Below the pieces are notes generated by a model. The model made no database searches and was not told the DNA's origin. It was given only the letters and a program-made list of their open reading frames with translations. A stretch of 64,000 nucleotides of DNA from Aurantiacibacter luteus (GTDB taxonomy: Bacteria > Pseudomonadota > Alphaproteobacteria > Sphingomonadales > Sphingomonadaceae): the NCBI RefSeq assembly GCF_001010945.1, contig NZ_LBHB01000001.1:124001-188000 (forward strand), written 5' to 3'. Below are positions 26,791-35,775 of the stretch, piece after piece; the stretch's first letter is position 1; each line of letters starts with the position of its first letter. Both the position numbers and the translations under genes were made by a program.

Positions 26791-27702
26791 TCAGGCCCCG
26801 GCGTTCCCCGCCACGAAGCACGCCGCCGCCACCAGCGCGCCGGCAAAGCGGTTGGAGCGGAAGCGGGCGAGCGGATTGACCGGGTCCGCCGGGTCGAGTG
26901 TCGCCACCTGCCAGGCCAGGTGCAGCGCCGCAGGAGCGAGCGCGAGCAGCGCCAGCGCATCGCCTCGCAGCAGCCAGAAGGCCAGCGCCCACAGGCCTGC
27001 CGCCAGCGCGTAGAACAGCGCCACGCCGCCGCGCACGTGGCGGCCCAGCCTCAGGGCGGAGCTGCGGATGCCGACCAGCGCATCGTCCTCGCGGTCCTGC
27101 AGGGCGTAGATCGTATCGTATCCCATGCACCAGAAGAAGGCGCCGCCCCACAGCGCGAACATGACGGCCCAGTGGTCGTCGCGCATCTCGGTCCAGCCGA
27201 CCAGCGCCCCCCAGGTGAAGACCAGCCCCAGCCAGGCCTGTGGCCACCAGGTGATCCGCTTCATAAAGGGATAGGCGGCGACCAGCGCCAGGCTGCCAAG
27301 CGCCACCAGCTGCGCCTGCCAGCGCAGTTGCAGCAGCACCACGAGGCCGACGAGGCAAAGCGCCAGCAACCAGCCCCAGGCGGCACGCTTCGTCACCCTG
27401 CCGCTCGCCACAGGGCGGCTGGCCGTGCGCGCCACGCGGCGGTCGAGATCGGCATCGACCACGTCGTTGTAGACGCAGCCCGCCCCGCGCATGGCGATCG
27501 CGCCGAGCAGCAGCCAGCCGATCAGCGACCATTGGAACCCCGTCCCGCTCAGCCAGACGCCCCAGGCGCAGGGCCAGAACAGCAGCCACCAGCCGATCGG
27601 CCGGTCGAACCGCGCCAGCAGCGCATAGTCGCGCATGGGCTGCGGCAGACGCTCGGCGAGGCTGCGGTGCTGGGTGTCGGGGGTGATCGTGTCGGCAGTC
27701 AT
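26791..27702 (-). CDS. ubiA: 4-hydroxybenzoate polyprenyltransferase
   Basis: This 303-residue membrane enzyme attaches the polyprenyl tail to 4-hydroxybenzoate in ubiquinone synthesis. Both Asp-rich motifs are present: NDVVDADLDRRVARTASRP and YDTIYALQDREDD. About nine membrane spans are evident. The start MTADTITPD is preferred to an ATG 45 bases upstream that overlaps the divergent rsmE start region. Confidence 0.97.
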   Translation of the reverse strand: MTADTITPDTQHRSLAERLPQPMRDYALLARFDRPIGWWLLFWPCAWGVWLSGTGFQWSLIGWLLLGAIAMRGAGCVYNDVVDADLDRRVARTASRPVASGRVTKRAAWGWLLALCLVGLVVLLQLRWQAQLVALGSLALVAAYPFMKRITWWPQAWLGLVFTWGALVGWTEMRDDHWAVMFALWGGAFFWCMGYDTIYALQDREDDALVGIRSSALRLGRHVRGGVALFYALAAGLWALAFWLLRGDALALLALAPAALHLAWQVATLDPADPVNPLARFRSNRFAGALVAAACFVAGNAGA

Positions 27703-27745
27703 CGTGGGCTTGCCTGTTAGCCGCGCTTCGCCCAAGTGCCTAGCC

Positions 27746-28519
27746 ATGCCCGCGACCCCGGCCTGGCCCCCGCGCTCCGCCCCGCGCCTGTTCGTCGAGC
27801 AGACGCTGTCGGCGGGCGCCCGGATCGCTCTCGGTGGCCCGCAGGCACACTATCTCGCGCGCGTGATGCGCGTGGGGGAGGGCGATGCGGTGGTGCTGTG
27901 CGACGATGCGACCGGCGAGTGGGCCGCGCGCGTGGTGGAGGCGGGCAAGCGTTCAGTCGTGCTCGAAGCGGCCGAGCGCCTGCGCGCGCGCGAGGAAGTG
28001 CCCGACCTGTGGCTGGTCCCGGCGCTGCTCAAGAAGGACCGCTTCCACATGGTGCTGGAAAAGGCGACGGAACTCGGTGCCGCGCGCATCCAGCCCGTCG
28101 TCACCCGGCGCTGCGTCGCCGACAAGCTCAACGCCGACCGGGCGCGAACCCTGATGACGGAGGCGGCCGAGCAATGCGCGCGCACGGCGCTCCCCCAACT
28201 CGGCGAGCCGGTGAAGCTGGAGGCCCTTCTGCGCGACTGGCCCGCCGGGCGCGCGCTGTTCTTCGCCGACGAGCTGGGCGGTGCGCCCGCTGCCGCCGCC
28301 TTTGCCGCCGGTCCGGACAAAGCCGCCGTGCTGATCGGCCCTGAGGGCGGGTTCGACGATGCCGAGCGCGCCATGATCCGCGCCCACCCGCAGGCGCGCG
28401 CGGTGTCGCTCGGTCCGCGCATCCTGCGCGGCGAGACGGCGGCGCTGGCCGCGCTCTCGCTGTGGATGGGCACAAGGGGCGACTGGTCGGATGGCGGCAC
28501 GGATTCGAGTGGCAAATAG
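27746..28519 (+). CDS. rsmE: 16S rRNA (uracil(1498)-N(3))-methyltransferase
   Basis: This 257-residue SPOUT-fold methyltransferase modifies U1498 in the 30S decoding region. Key motifs are IGPEGGFDDAE and LGPRILRGETAALAAL, which form the trefoil-knot SAM site. The N-terminal PUA-like domain starts at PRLFVEQTLS. It is divergent from ubiA with 43 bases between starts and is followed after 39 bases by gshA. Confidence 0.97.
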   Translation: MPATPAWPPRSAPRLFVEQTLSAGARIALGGPQAHYLARVMRVGEGDAVVLCDDATGEWAARVVEAGKRSVVLEAAERLRAREEVPDLWLVPALLKKDRFHMVLEKATELGAARIQPVVTRRCVADKLNADRARTLMTEAAEQCARTALPQLGEPVKLEALLRDWPAGRALFFADELGGAPAAAAFAAGPDKAAVLIGPEGGFDDAERAMIRAHPQARAVSLGPRILRGETAALAALSLWMGTRGDWSDGGTDSSGK

Positions 28520-28558
28520 CAATCGACCCGCTACAGGTCGGCACATGGAGCAGGGATC

Positions 28559-29944
28559 ATGAGCACCCGCGCGGCCTCCGCCGCAGACGAACCGCGGATC
28601 GAGAGCCGCGACCAGCTGGTTGAGCCGATGCAGAAGGGCGAGAAGTCCCCCGAACGCTGGCGCATCGGCACCGAGCACGAGAAGCTCGTCTATCGCACGA
28701 CGGACCACCGTGCGCCCGGCTACCTGGAACAGGGCGGCATCCGCGACATCCTCCTCGCCATGCGCCAGTTCGGCTGGGAGCCGGTCGAGGAAGCAGGACC
28801 GGACGGCCGCGTGGACGTCATCGCCATGTCCGGCAGTGACGGGACGATCAGCCTGGAGCCTGCCGGCCAGCTCGAACTCAGCGGCGCGGCGGTCGAGACC
28901 TTGCACCAGACCTGCGCCGAGACCGGCCGCCACCTGACGCAGTGCAAGACCGTGGGCGAGGAGCTGGGCGTCGGTTTCCTCGGCCTCGGGATGTGGCCCG
29001 ACAAGACCCGCGGCGAACTGCCGGTCATGCCCAAGCAGCGTTACGACATCATGATGCGGCACATGCCGCGAGTCGGAACGCTGGGCCTCGACATGATGCT
29101 TCGAACCTGTACCATACAGGTTAATCTCGACTATTCGTCAGAAGCGGATATGGCGAAGAAATTCCGCACCGGGCTGGCGCTGCAACCGCTCGCCACCGCG
29201 CTGTTCGCCAATTCGCCTTTCACCGAAGGCAAGCCCAACGGTTTCCTCTCGTACCGCAGCCACATCTGGACCGACACCGACCCGCATCGCACGGGCATGC
29301 TGCCCTTCGTGTTCGAGGACGGCTTCGGCTACGAACGCTGGGTCGACTACATGCTCGACGTGCCGATGTATTTCGTCTTCCGCGACGGGAAGTACATCGA
29401 TGCCGCCGGACACAGCTTCCGCGACTTCCTGCGCGGCGAACTCGCCGTGCTGCCGGGCGAACTGCCCACGCAGTCCGACTGGTGGGACCACCTTTCCACC
29501 GCCTTTCCCGAGGTGCGCCTCAAGAGCTTCCTCGAAATGCGCGGTGCCGATGGTGGCCCGTGGAACCGCATCTGCGCGCTGCCCGCGCTGTGGGTCGGCC
29601 TGCTCTACGACGATACCGCGCTGGATGCCGCCTGGGATCTCGTCAAGGACTGGTCGATGGACGAGCGCGAGGCCCTGCGCGCCGCCGTGCCCGCGCAGGC
29701 GCTCGCCGCGCCGATTCCCGGCGGCGGAACCCTGCGCGACCTCGCGCGCGAGGTGCTCGATATCGCCCACGCCGGCCTCGTCGCGCGCGCGCGGCTCAAC
29801 TCGATGGGCGACAACGAAAGCGGCTTCCTCGCGCCGCTCCGTCAGATCGTCGACAGCGGCAAGGTGCCGGCGCAGGTCCTGCTCGACAAGTATCACGGCG
29901 CTTGGGGAGGCGACATCGCGCGGGTCTACGAAGAAAGCTTCTGA
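28559..29944 (+). CDS. gshA: Glutamate-cysteine ligase, plant/alphaproteobacterial type
   Basis: This 461-residue enzyme makes gamma-glutamylcysteine, the first step of glutathione synthesis. It is the plant-like GCS2 type rather than the enterobacterial GshA, seen in WRIGTEHEKL, SLEPAGQLELSGA, RTCTIQVNLDY and YRSHIWTDTDPHRTGMLPF. Length matches alphaproteobacterial members. It may be co-transcribed with rsmE. It lies close to soxR and a VOC protein, which fits a redox-related neighbourhood, although no shared regulator is visible. Confidence 0.96.
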   Translation: MSTRAASAADEPRIESRDQLVEPMQKGEKSPERWRIGTEHEKLVYRTTDHRAPGYLEQGGIRDILLAMRQFGWEPVEEAGPDGRVDVIAMSGSDGTISLEPAGQLELSGAAVETLHQTCAETGRHLTQCKTVGEELGVGFLGLGMWPDKTRGELPVMPKQRYDIMMRHMPRVGTLGLDMMLRTCTIQVNLDYSSEADMAKKFRTGLALQPLATALFANSPFTEGKPNGFLSYRSHIWTDTDPHRTGMLPFVFEDGFGYERWVDYMLDVPMYFVFRDGKYIDAAGHSFRDFLRGELAVLPGELPTQSDWWDHLSTAFPEVRLKSFLEMRGADGGPWNRICALPALWVGLLYDDTALDAAWDLVKDWSMDEREALRAAVPAQALAAPIPGGGTLRDLAREVLDIAHAGLVARARLNSMGDNESGFLAPLRQIVDSGKVPAQVLLDKYHGAWGGDIARVYEESF

Positions 29945-29947
29945 CCC

Positions 29948-30334
29948 TCAGGCGTAGCTGACCACCTCGAATTCGATCCCGTCCCAGTGGAAGAAGTAGA
30001 ACGTGCGCGGGCCGGGCTCGTACTTGCCGTGGCTGAAGGTTTCGAGCCCCGCATCGCGCACGGCGCGCTCGGCCGCGTCAAGATCGGCCACCTGCAACCC
30101 CACGTGATTGAGCGGTCGGCCCTTGGCCTGGCCCGAATGGTCGCCGCCATCGGCCCACAGCGCGAGGTAGTCCTCGTCCGTCCCGACATGGGCGAATTCG
30201 CCGCGCGCGCCGTGCATGGCACGAAGGCGCAGATGCCACCCGCACAGGCTCTGGAACAGGGCGATCGAGCGGTCGAGGTCGCTCACGGTGAGATTGACGT
30301 GCTCTATCCGGGCGCTCGGGCTTGTCTCTGTCAC
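29948..30334 (-). CDS. VOC family (glyoxalase-fold) protein
   Basis: This 128-residue vicinal-oxygen-chelate protein has two beta-alpha-beta-beta-beta modules. Candidate metal ligands are the first-strand His (IEHVNLTVSDLD), the His in LNHVGLQVADLD and a late Glu in WDGIEFEVVSY. Such proteins bind or detoxify small electrophiles or antibiotics, but the substrate is not evident. It is divergent from soxR, and the SoxR-type operator between them points its -35 element toward this gene, so it is a likely SoxR target. Confidence 0.9.
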   Translation of the reverse strand: MTETSPSARIEHVNLTVSDLDRSIALFQSLCGWHLRLRAMHGARGEFAHVGTDEDYLALWADGGDHSGQAKGRPLNHVGLQVADLDAAERAVRDAGLETFSHGKYEPGPRTFYFFHWDGIEFEVVSYA

Positions 30335-30425
30335 GATATGAAATCCTTCCAGTAAGGCGTTCCAAACATTGCGAGGATGCCACCACGGGGTTGGCCGCCG
30401 CGACTCGCACTTGGTCTTTGTGCAA

Positions 30426-30443
30426 CCTCAAGCTAAGTTGAGG
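30426..30443. promoter_or_regulatory. SoxR-type operator
   Basis: The palindrome CCTCAA-GCTAAG-TTGAGG matches the conserved SoxR box (CCTCAAG...CTTGAGG). Read on the minus strand it is preceded by TTGACC (complement of 30442-30447), a -35-like element placed as in known SoxR-activated promoters with about 19-base spacing. The -10 region toward the VOC gene is weak. The site lies 34 bases before the soxR start codon. Confidence 0.85.
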
Positions 30444-30476
30444 TCAAGCTTTTGTGGAAGAAGGAGGGGAGATGCG

Positions 30477-30914
30477 ATGCAGCCACAGTTCATCGGCATC
30501 GGCGAGCTTGCACGGCGCACCGGCGTGGCGGTGTCGGCGCTCCGCTTCTACGAGGACAAGGGGCTGCTCAATCCGCTGCGCACCGGCGGCAACCAGCGCA
30601 AGTACCTGCGCGGCGACATCCGCCGGGTCAGCTTCATCCTGATCGCGCAGAAGCTGGGACTGGGTCTGGCGGAGATCGAGGCGCACCTTGCCGAGCTGCC
30701 GCTAGGCCGCAATCCGACACTCTCCGACTGGCAGAAGATCAGCCGGGCCATGCGCGGCGCCATCGACGAGAAGATCAACCTCCTCACCCGCACCCGCAAC
30801 CAGCTCGACCAGTGCATCGGTTGCGGCTGTCTCAGCCTTGCGAAGTGCCAGCTTTACAACAAGGACGACAAGCTGGGTCTGAAGGGCCCGGGACCGCGGG
30901 CTGTGCTGGACTAA
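30477..30914 (+). CDS. soxR: Redox-sensitive transcriptional activator SoxR
   Basis: This 145-residue MerR-family regulator activates target promoters when its 2Fe-2S cluster is oxidised by redox-cycling compounds. The cluster ligands are intact in CIGCGCLSLAKC (C-x2-C-x-C-x5-C). The N-terminal helix-turn-helix contains IGELARRTGVAVSALRFYE. No soxS gene is seen, as expected outside enterics, where SoxR directly controls a few genes. The adjacent palindrome and divergent VOC gene are its likely local regulon. Confidence 0.97.
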   Translation: MQPQFIGIGELARRTGVAVSALRFYEDKGLLNPLRTGGNQRKYLRGDIRRVSFILIAQKLGLGLAEIEAHLAELPLGRNPTLSDWQKISRAMRGAIDEKINLLTRTRNQLDQCIGCGCLSLAKCQLYNKDDKLGLKGPGPRAVLD

Positions 30915-31009
30915 GATAGTTCCGAAGGGCTGCTCGGAAGCTCTTGTAAAAGAACGGCAAATCGGCTTAGGAACGGCTTCGCGACATGTCGTGGGGGTGA
31001 GGGCAGGCA

Positions 31010-32314
31010 ATGCGATTGAAATTGCTGCGAGATGGTCCGCGAATCCCCAGTCTCGTGCTGTTCGCGTTGTTCGCCATCAGCCTAGTGGGTGGCATCGCGA
31101 CCGTGCTCGTCAACATTTCTGCCGAGCGGCGCGAGCGTGCGCAGGTGCAGCTGACCAGCGACATCCTCTTCGCCCTGCGCCAGGGTGGCCGCGCCCTGAT
31201 CGATGCCGAGACCGGGCAGCGTGGTTATGTCATCACCGGCGATCCCGACTACCTTGCGCCCTATCACACCGGCAGCCGCGATTTTCCGCTGGCGATGGAG
31301 CGGCTCGAAGGGCTGATGGGCCCCGTCGCCACGCCTCGCCAGCGTGAGCTGCTGGACACCATGCAGCGCCTCGGCGATGCCAAGCTGGCGGAAATGTCGC
31401 AGACCATCGATCTGGTCGAGAGCGGTCGCAATACGGATGCGCAGCGCTTGATCGAGACCGATCGGGGGCGCGCCGATATGGTCGGCTTCCGCAATGCCAT
31501 CGGCGAGCTGGAGGCGATCGAGCGTGATATTCTCGCCGATGCCACCAAGGCCGCGCTGGCGACCGAAAACCGCATCGTGCCGGTGCTGATCGCGCTACTC
31601 GTCACCATGCTGGCGGCACTGGCGCTGGGTCTGTGGCAGATCTTTCGCACCGCCCGCGCCGAGGCGGAGGCGCGCACGGCGCAATCGCTTTCGGAGGCGA
31701 GAGACCGGGCCGACCTGCTCTCGCGCGAGCTCAATCACCGGGTGAAGAACATCTTTGCCGTTGTGCAGGCCATCGTGCGGATGTCGCTGCGGGGCGAGAG
31801 CGACACGGCCGCGGCGGCGAACAAGATCAGCGAGCGGATCAATGCCCTGTCGATCGCCCATTCCGTCACGCAGGGGCAGCTGGAAACCCCGGTCGCCCGG
31901 CTTGAGGACCTCATCCGCACGGCCGTCGCGCCTTATGTGACCGAGGCGACGAAACTCTCGCTGTCCGGTCCAGAGGTGGAGGTGGTGGCCCGGCAGGTTA
32001 CTCCGCTCGGACTGATCCTGCACGAGCTGGTGACCAATTGCGTCAAGTATGGCGCCTGGTCGGAACTGGGCGGCAGCCTCGACATCAGCTGGCGCGTGCC
32101 GGTGCCGGAGGATCGCTGCGTCGAACTTGACTGGATCGAAAGCGGTGTCGGCCAGGCGGGCGCTGCCGACGCACCGGGCGAGAGTGGCTTCGGGACGAGG
32201 ATGATAGATGCCTCCATCCGCCAGCTCGAAGGCCGGATCGAGCGCGAGTTCACCGACCGCGGCCTGCAGATGCACATGATCTTTGCCGTGCGCCCGGAGC
32301 TTGTACGGGCCTGA
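31010..32314 (+). CDS. CHASE3-domain sensor histidine kinase, HWE/HisKA_2 type
   Basis: This 434-residue membrane sensor kinase has one helix at about residues 13-34, a periplasmic CHASE3 domain to about residue 175 (conserved ETGQRGYVITGDPDYL), and a second helix at about 187-208. The dimerisation/phosphoacceptor domain has SRELNHRVKNIF with phosphoacceptor His243. The ATPase domain includes LILHELVTNCVKYGA, with the N-box Asn. Kinases of this type often feed the general stress response (PhyR-NepR-EcfG), but no response regulator is adjacent, so this is an orphan kinase. Confidence 0.93.
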   Translation: MRLKLLRDGPRIPSLVLFALFAISLVGGIATVLVNISAERRERAQVQLTSDILFALRQGGRALIDAETGQRGYVITGDPDYLAPYHTGSRDFPLAMERLEGLMGPVATPRQRELLDTMQRLGDAKLAEMSQTIDLVESGRNTDAQRLIETDRGRADMVGFRNAIGELEAIERDILADATKAALATENRIVPVLIALLVTMLAALALGLWQIFRTARAEAEARTAQSLSEARDRADLLSRELNHRVKNIFAVVQAIVRMSLRGESDTAAAANKISERINALSIAHSVTQGQLETPVARLEDLIRTAVAPYVTEATKLSLSGPEVEVVARQVTPLGLILHELVTNCVKYGAWSELGGSLDISWRVPVPEDRCVELDWIESGVGQAGAADAPGESGFGTRMIDASIRQLEGRIEREFTDRGLQMHMIFAVRPELVRA

Positions 32315-32328
32315 CGCAGCTCTTCGCG

Positions 32329-35300
32329 CTACTCCGCCGCCAGCGCCTCGGCTTCGCCCAGATCCACGCTGACGAGGCGACTGACGCCCTTTTCCACCAT
32401 CGTCACGCCGAACAGGCGGTGCATCCGGCTCATGGTGACGGCATTGTGGGTGACGATGAGGTAGCGCGTCTGGGTTTCGCGCACCATGCTGTCGAGCAGG
32501 TCGCAAAAGCGCTCGATATTGGCATCGTCGAGCGGCGCGTCGACCTCGTCTAGCACGCAGATTGGTGCCGGATTGGTTAGGAACAGCGCGAAGATCAGCG
32601 CGGTTGCGGTTAGCGCCTGCTCGCCGCCCGAAAGCAGGCTGAGCGATTGCAGCCGCTTGCCCGGCGGCTGCGCAAAGATTTCCAGCCCGGCCTCCAGCGG
32701 GTCGTCGCTGTCGATCATGGCAAGATGCGCCTGGCCGCCTTCGAACAGGCGAGTGAACAGGCGGCGGAAGTGGCCGTCGACCTCCTCGAACGCGGCACGC
32801 AGCCGCTCGCGGCCTTCGCGGTTCAGGCTGCCAATCGAATGACGCAGGCGATTGACCGCCTCGGCAAGCTCCGCCTGCTCCTCGGCGCTGGCGCCGTGCT
32901 GTTGCTCGATCTTCGCCAGTTCGTCGGCGGCGACGAGGTTGACCGGGCCGATCCGCTCGCGGCTGTTGACGAGGCGGTCCATCTCCTCGCCTTCGAGACC
33001 GTGGTTGCGCACCGCCGCATCGTCGAAGTCGAAGCGGCCGGGCAGCAGCGGGGGCGGGCACTGAAATCGCTCGCCGGAAATGCGCGCCATCTCCTCGCGC
33101 CGCTGCTCCTCGTTCTCTGCCCGCGCGGCAAGCGTCGCGCGCTGCTCGCGCGTGGTGGAGAGCGCCTCGTTGAGGTCGGCCAGCGCCTTGTCGGCCTCGC
33201 GCGACTGCTCGGTCGCCTCGGCCACGTCGGCCTCGGCCTTGCGCAGGTCCTCGCCGAGCCGGGCGCGCACAGCTTCGCCACCCTCGATCTCGCGCAGCAA
33301 CCCCTGCGGCTTGGCGGCGACAACGGCGCGTTCCTCGGCGATTTCCTCGAAACGCGCGGTCATGCCTGCGAGGCGGGTGGCGGCATCGCCCGCGCGCGCT
33401 TCCCAGCCCTTGATGTCGGCGCGCTGGGTCGCGACCCGCTCGCGCAGGACGGCAAGCGACTGGTCATGGGTGGAGAGCGCGGCGAGCGCGGCCTGCACGC
33501 CCTCGCGCTTGGCCGTGTGCCGGGTCCGCGCGGCTCCGAGCGCGGCGCGCCCTGCCTCCGGATCGGGCAGGGCGTCGCGCTTGCTCCTGGCGGCGGCGAG
33601 TTCCGCTTCCGCCGCTTCGCGCTGGCCCGCGTGCTCGGCCAAGGCGGCGGCAAGCACGTCGCGTCGCTCCGCCAGCCTCTCACGCCGCGCCTCGGCCTGG
33701 TCGAGCGCGCGCAGGGCATGGCGCTCGGCCTCCGCCGCCGCATCCAGCGCCCGGTCGCGGACGACGAGATCCTGTTGCAATGTCCTCAGCGCGTCCTGCG
33801 CCTCGCCCTGCGCCGTCTCGGCAGCCTGAGCCGCATAGCGCAGGTCGGGGAGCTGGTTCGCAAGGTCGGCAAAGCGATTGTCCGCCTCCAGACGGGCCGC
33901 CTCCGCCGCGCCTTCGCCGCGCGCCACGAAGCCGTCCCACCGCCGCAGCGCGCCCTCGCGGGTGACCAGCCACTCGCCGGAAGCGAGCGTGCGCCCGTCA
34001 TCCTCGTCGACGACGTGGACGAGCGCCAGGCGGGCGGCGAGCTCCGCCGGAATGTCGCGCAGGTGGTGGGCCAGGCTGTCCGCCACCGGCTTGGGCGGCT
34101 CTGACCCTGTCCAGTACCGCCCCTCTCCGGTCCCTTGCGGAGCGCCGAGCGGTGCCTTTGCATCGCGCCCCAGCACAGCGGCGAGGGCGCGTTCGTAGCC
34201 GCGTTCCGCCGCCACGCGGTCGAGCGCCACGGGCAGTCCCCGCCGCCCCGCCTGCTGCCGCTCGCGCGCCTCCCGGTCGCGCTTCAGCGCCTGGTATTCG
34301 CGCTCCACGCCCGCCAGTTCGGCCCGCGCGGAAGAAAGTGCCGCCGCCGCCTCGTCACGCGCCGCGGTGAGAGTGTCCTTGCGCGCGCGCTCTGCCTCGA
34401 TCTCGCCGCGCAGGGCGGCCAGCCGTTTGCCCGCCGCCGCGACCGCCTGCCGGGCTTCCGCCACCTCTGCCTCGGGATCGCTTTCGTCCGCGAGCGCCGC
34501 CTGCTGGTCGGCCACGCGCCGCGCCTCGCCGTCCAGCCGCGCCAGCCGCGCCTCGGCCTGCGTCACCTCGGCCTCGGCCACGCGCCATTCCGCCTCGACC
34601 CCGGCGTTCTCGGCCGTGGCATTGGCGAGCGCCAGTTCCGCCGCACGGCCCGCGCGCTCGGCCGCCTCCAGCGCACGTTCGAGCTCGGGGCGTTTCGCCT
34701 CGTCCTGCGCCAGCGTGCGCTCGCCTTGGGCCAGCGCGGCGCTCAGATCCTTCATCGCCTGCGCCGCGTCGCGCGTCATGCGGTCGGCATCGACGCGGTC
34801 TTCCTCCAGCCGCGCGTGCTGCCGGTCGAGATCGCGCAGCCGCTGCTCCGCCGCCTCGAGCTGGCTGGCGAGCGCGGCCATGCGGTGCCCGTGGGCGGAG
34901 GCATCGTCGCGGCGGTCGGCGAGCTCGTCGCGCAGCTCTGCCAGCTTCGCCGCCAGAGCGTGCTGCGCCGCCTGCGCCCGCTTCGCCAGTTCCTGCGCCT
35001 CTGCAACCTTTTCGTCCGCCGCCTTCGCCTCGGCCCGCGCCGCCTCCGCGGCCGCCGCGGCGTCGCGCCAGCGGGCGAACAGCAGCCGCGCCTCGGCCAC
35101 GCGGATCTGGTCGGACAGCGCCTTGTAGCGTTCGGCCTGTTTGGCCTGCCGCCGCAGCGAAGCGATCTGCGTGTCGAGCCCTGCCATCAGGTCCTCGAGC
35201 CGCTCGAGGTTCTTCTCGGTGCTGCGCAGTTTCAGTTCGGCATCGCGCCGCCGCACGTGCAGACCGGCGATGCCCGCCGCCTCTTCCAGCATCATGCGCC

Positions 35301-35751
35301 GCTCGGTCGGCTTGGCGGCGATGACCTGCGCGATCTTGCCTTGGCTGACGAGCGCTGGGCTGTGCGCGCCGGTGGCGGCATCGGCGAAGATCAGCGAGAC
35401 GTCCTTGGCCCGCACGTCCCGACCGTTGACGCGGTAGGCGCTGCCCGCGCCGCGCTCGATCCGGCGCACCACGTCGAGCTCGTCGCCGCCGTCGTCCCGC
35501 GCGTGGAGCACCACCTCGGCGAAATCGCGCGGCGGGCGGGTGGCGGTGCCTGCGAAGATCACGTCTTCCATCCCGCCCGAGCGCATGGACTTCGGACTGT
35601 TCTCGCCCATCACCCAGCGGATCGCCTCGAGCAGGTTGGACTTGCCGCAGCCGTTGGGGCCGACGACGCCCGTCAGCCCCGGCTCGATGCGCAGTTCGGC
35701 GGGCTCGACGAAGCTCTTGAAGCCGCTCAGCCTGAGCTTGCGGAACTCCAT
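32329..35751 (-). CDS. smc: Chromosome segregation protein SMC
   Basis: This 1140-residue ATPase forms ring-shaped dimers that organise and segregate the chromosome. It has the N-terminal Walker A GPNGCGKSNLLEAIRW, two long coiled coils (about 165-500 and 615-970) flanking a hinge at about residues 505-610, and a C-terminal head with the signature LLSGGEQALTATAL and Walker B PICVLDEVDAPLDD. scpA and scpB are not nearby. It lies downstream of mutY, dciA and dsbA-like genes, a familiar order in sphingomonads. Confidence 0.98.
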   Translation of the reverse strand: MEFRKLRLSGFKSFVEPAELRIEPGLTGVVGPNGCGKSNLLEAIRWVMGENSPKSMRSGGMEDVIFAGTATRPPRDFAEVVLHARDDGGDELDVVRRIERGAGSAYRVNGRDVRAKDVSLIFADAATGAHSPALVSQGKIAQVIAAKPTERRMMLEEAAGIAGLHVRRRDAELKLRSTEKNLERLEDLMAGLDTQIASLRRQAKQAERYKALSDQIRVAEARLLFARWRDAAAAAEAARAEAKAADEKVAEAQELAKRAQAAQHALAAKLAELRDELADRRDDASAHGHRMAALASQLEAAEQRLRDLDRQHARLEEDRVDADRMTRDAAQAMKDLSAALAQGERTLAQDEAKRPELERALEAAERAGRAAELALANATAENAGVEAEWRVAEAEVTQAEARLARLDGEARRVADQQAALADESDPEAEVAEARQAVAAAGKRLAALRGEIEAERARKDTLTAARDEAAAALSSARAELAGVEREYQALKRDREARERQQAGRRGLPVALDRVAAERGYERALAAVLGRDAKAPLGAPQGTGEGRYWTGSEPPKPVADSLAHHLRDIPAELAARLALVHVVDEDDGRTLASGEWLVTREGALRRWDGFVARGEGAAEAARLEADNRFADLANQLPDLRYAAQAAETAQGEAQDALRTLQQDLVVRDRALDAAAEAERHALRALDQAEARRERLAERRDVLAAALAEHAGQREAAEAELAAARSKRDALPDPEAGRAALGAARTRHTAKREGVQAALAALSTHDQSLAVLRERVATQRADIKGWEARAGDAATRLAGMTARFEEIAEERAVVAAKPQGLLREIEGGEAVRARLGEDLRKAEADVAEATEQSREADKALADLNEALSTTREQRATLAARAENEEQRREEMARISGERFQCPPPLLPGRFDFDDAAVRNHGLEGEEMDRLVNSRERIGPVNLVAADELAKIEQQHGASAEEQAELAEAVNRLRHSIGSLNREGRERLRAAFEEVDGHFRRLFTRLFEGGQAHLAMIDSDDPLEAGLEIFAQPPGKRLQSLSLLSGGEQALTATALIFALFLTNPAPICVLDEVDAPLDDANIERFCDLLDSMVRETQTRYLIVTHNAVTMSRMHRLFGVTMVEKGVSRLVSVDLGEAEALAAE

Positions 35752-35775
35752 CGCTGCGCCGCCCCCTCTCAGGCC

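Noticed and set aside
30960-31009. A possible EcfG stress promoter (GGAAC) before the CHASE3 kinase
   Set aside because: GGAAC is present, but the downstream element reads CGTG at N15 rather than CGTT at N16, so the match is too weak to claim.
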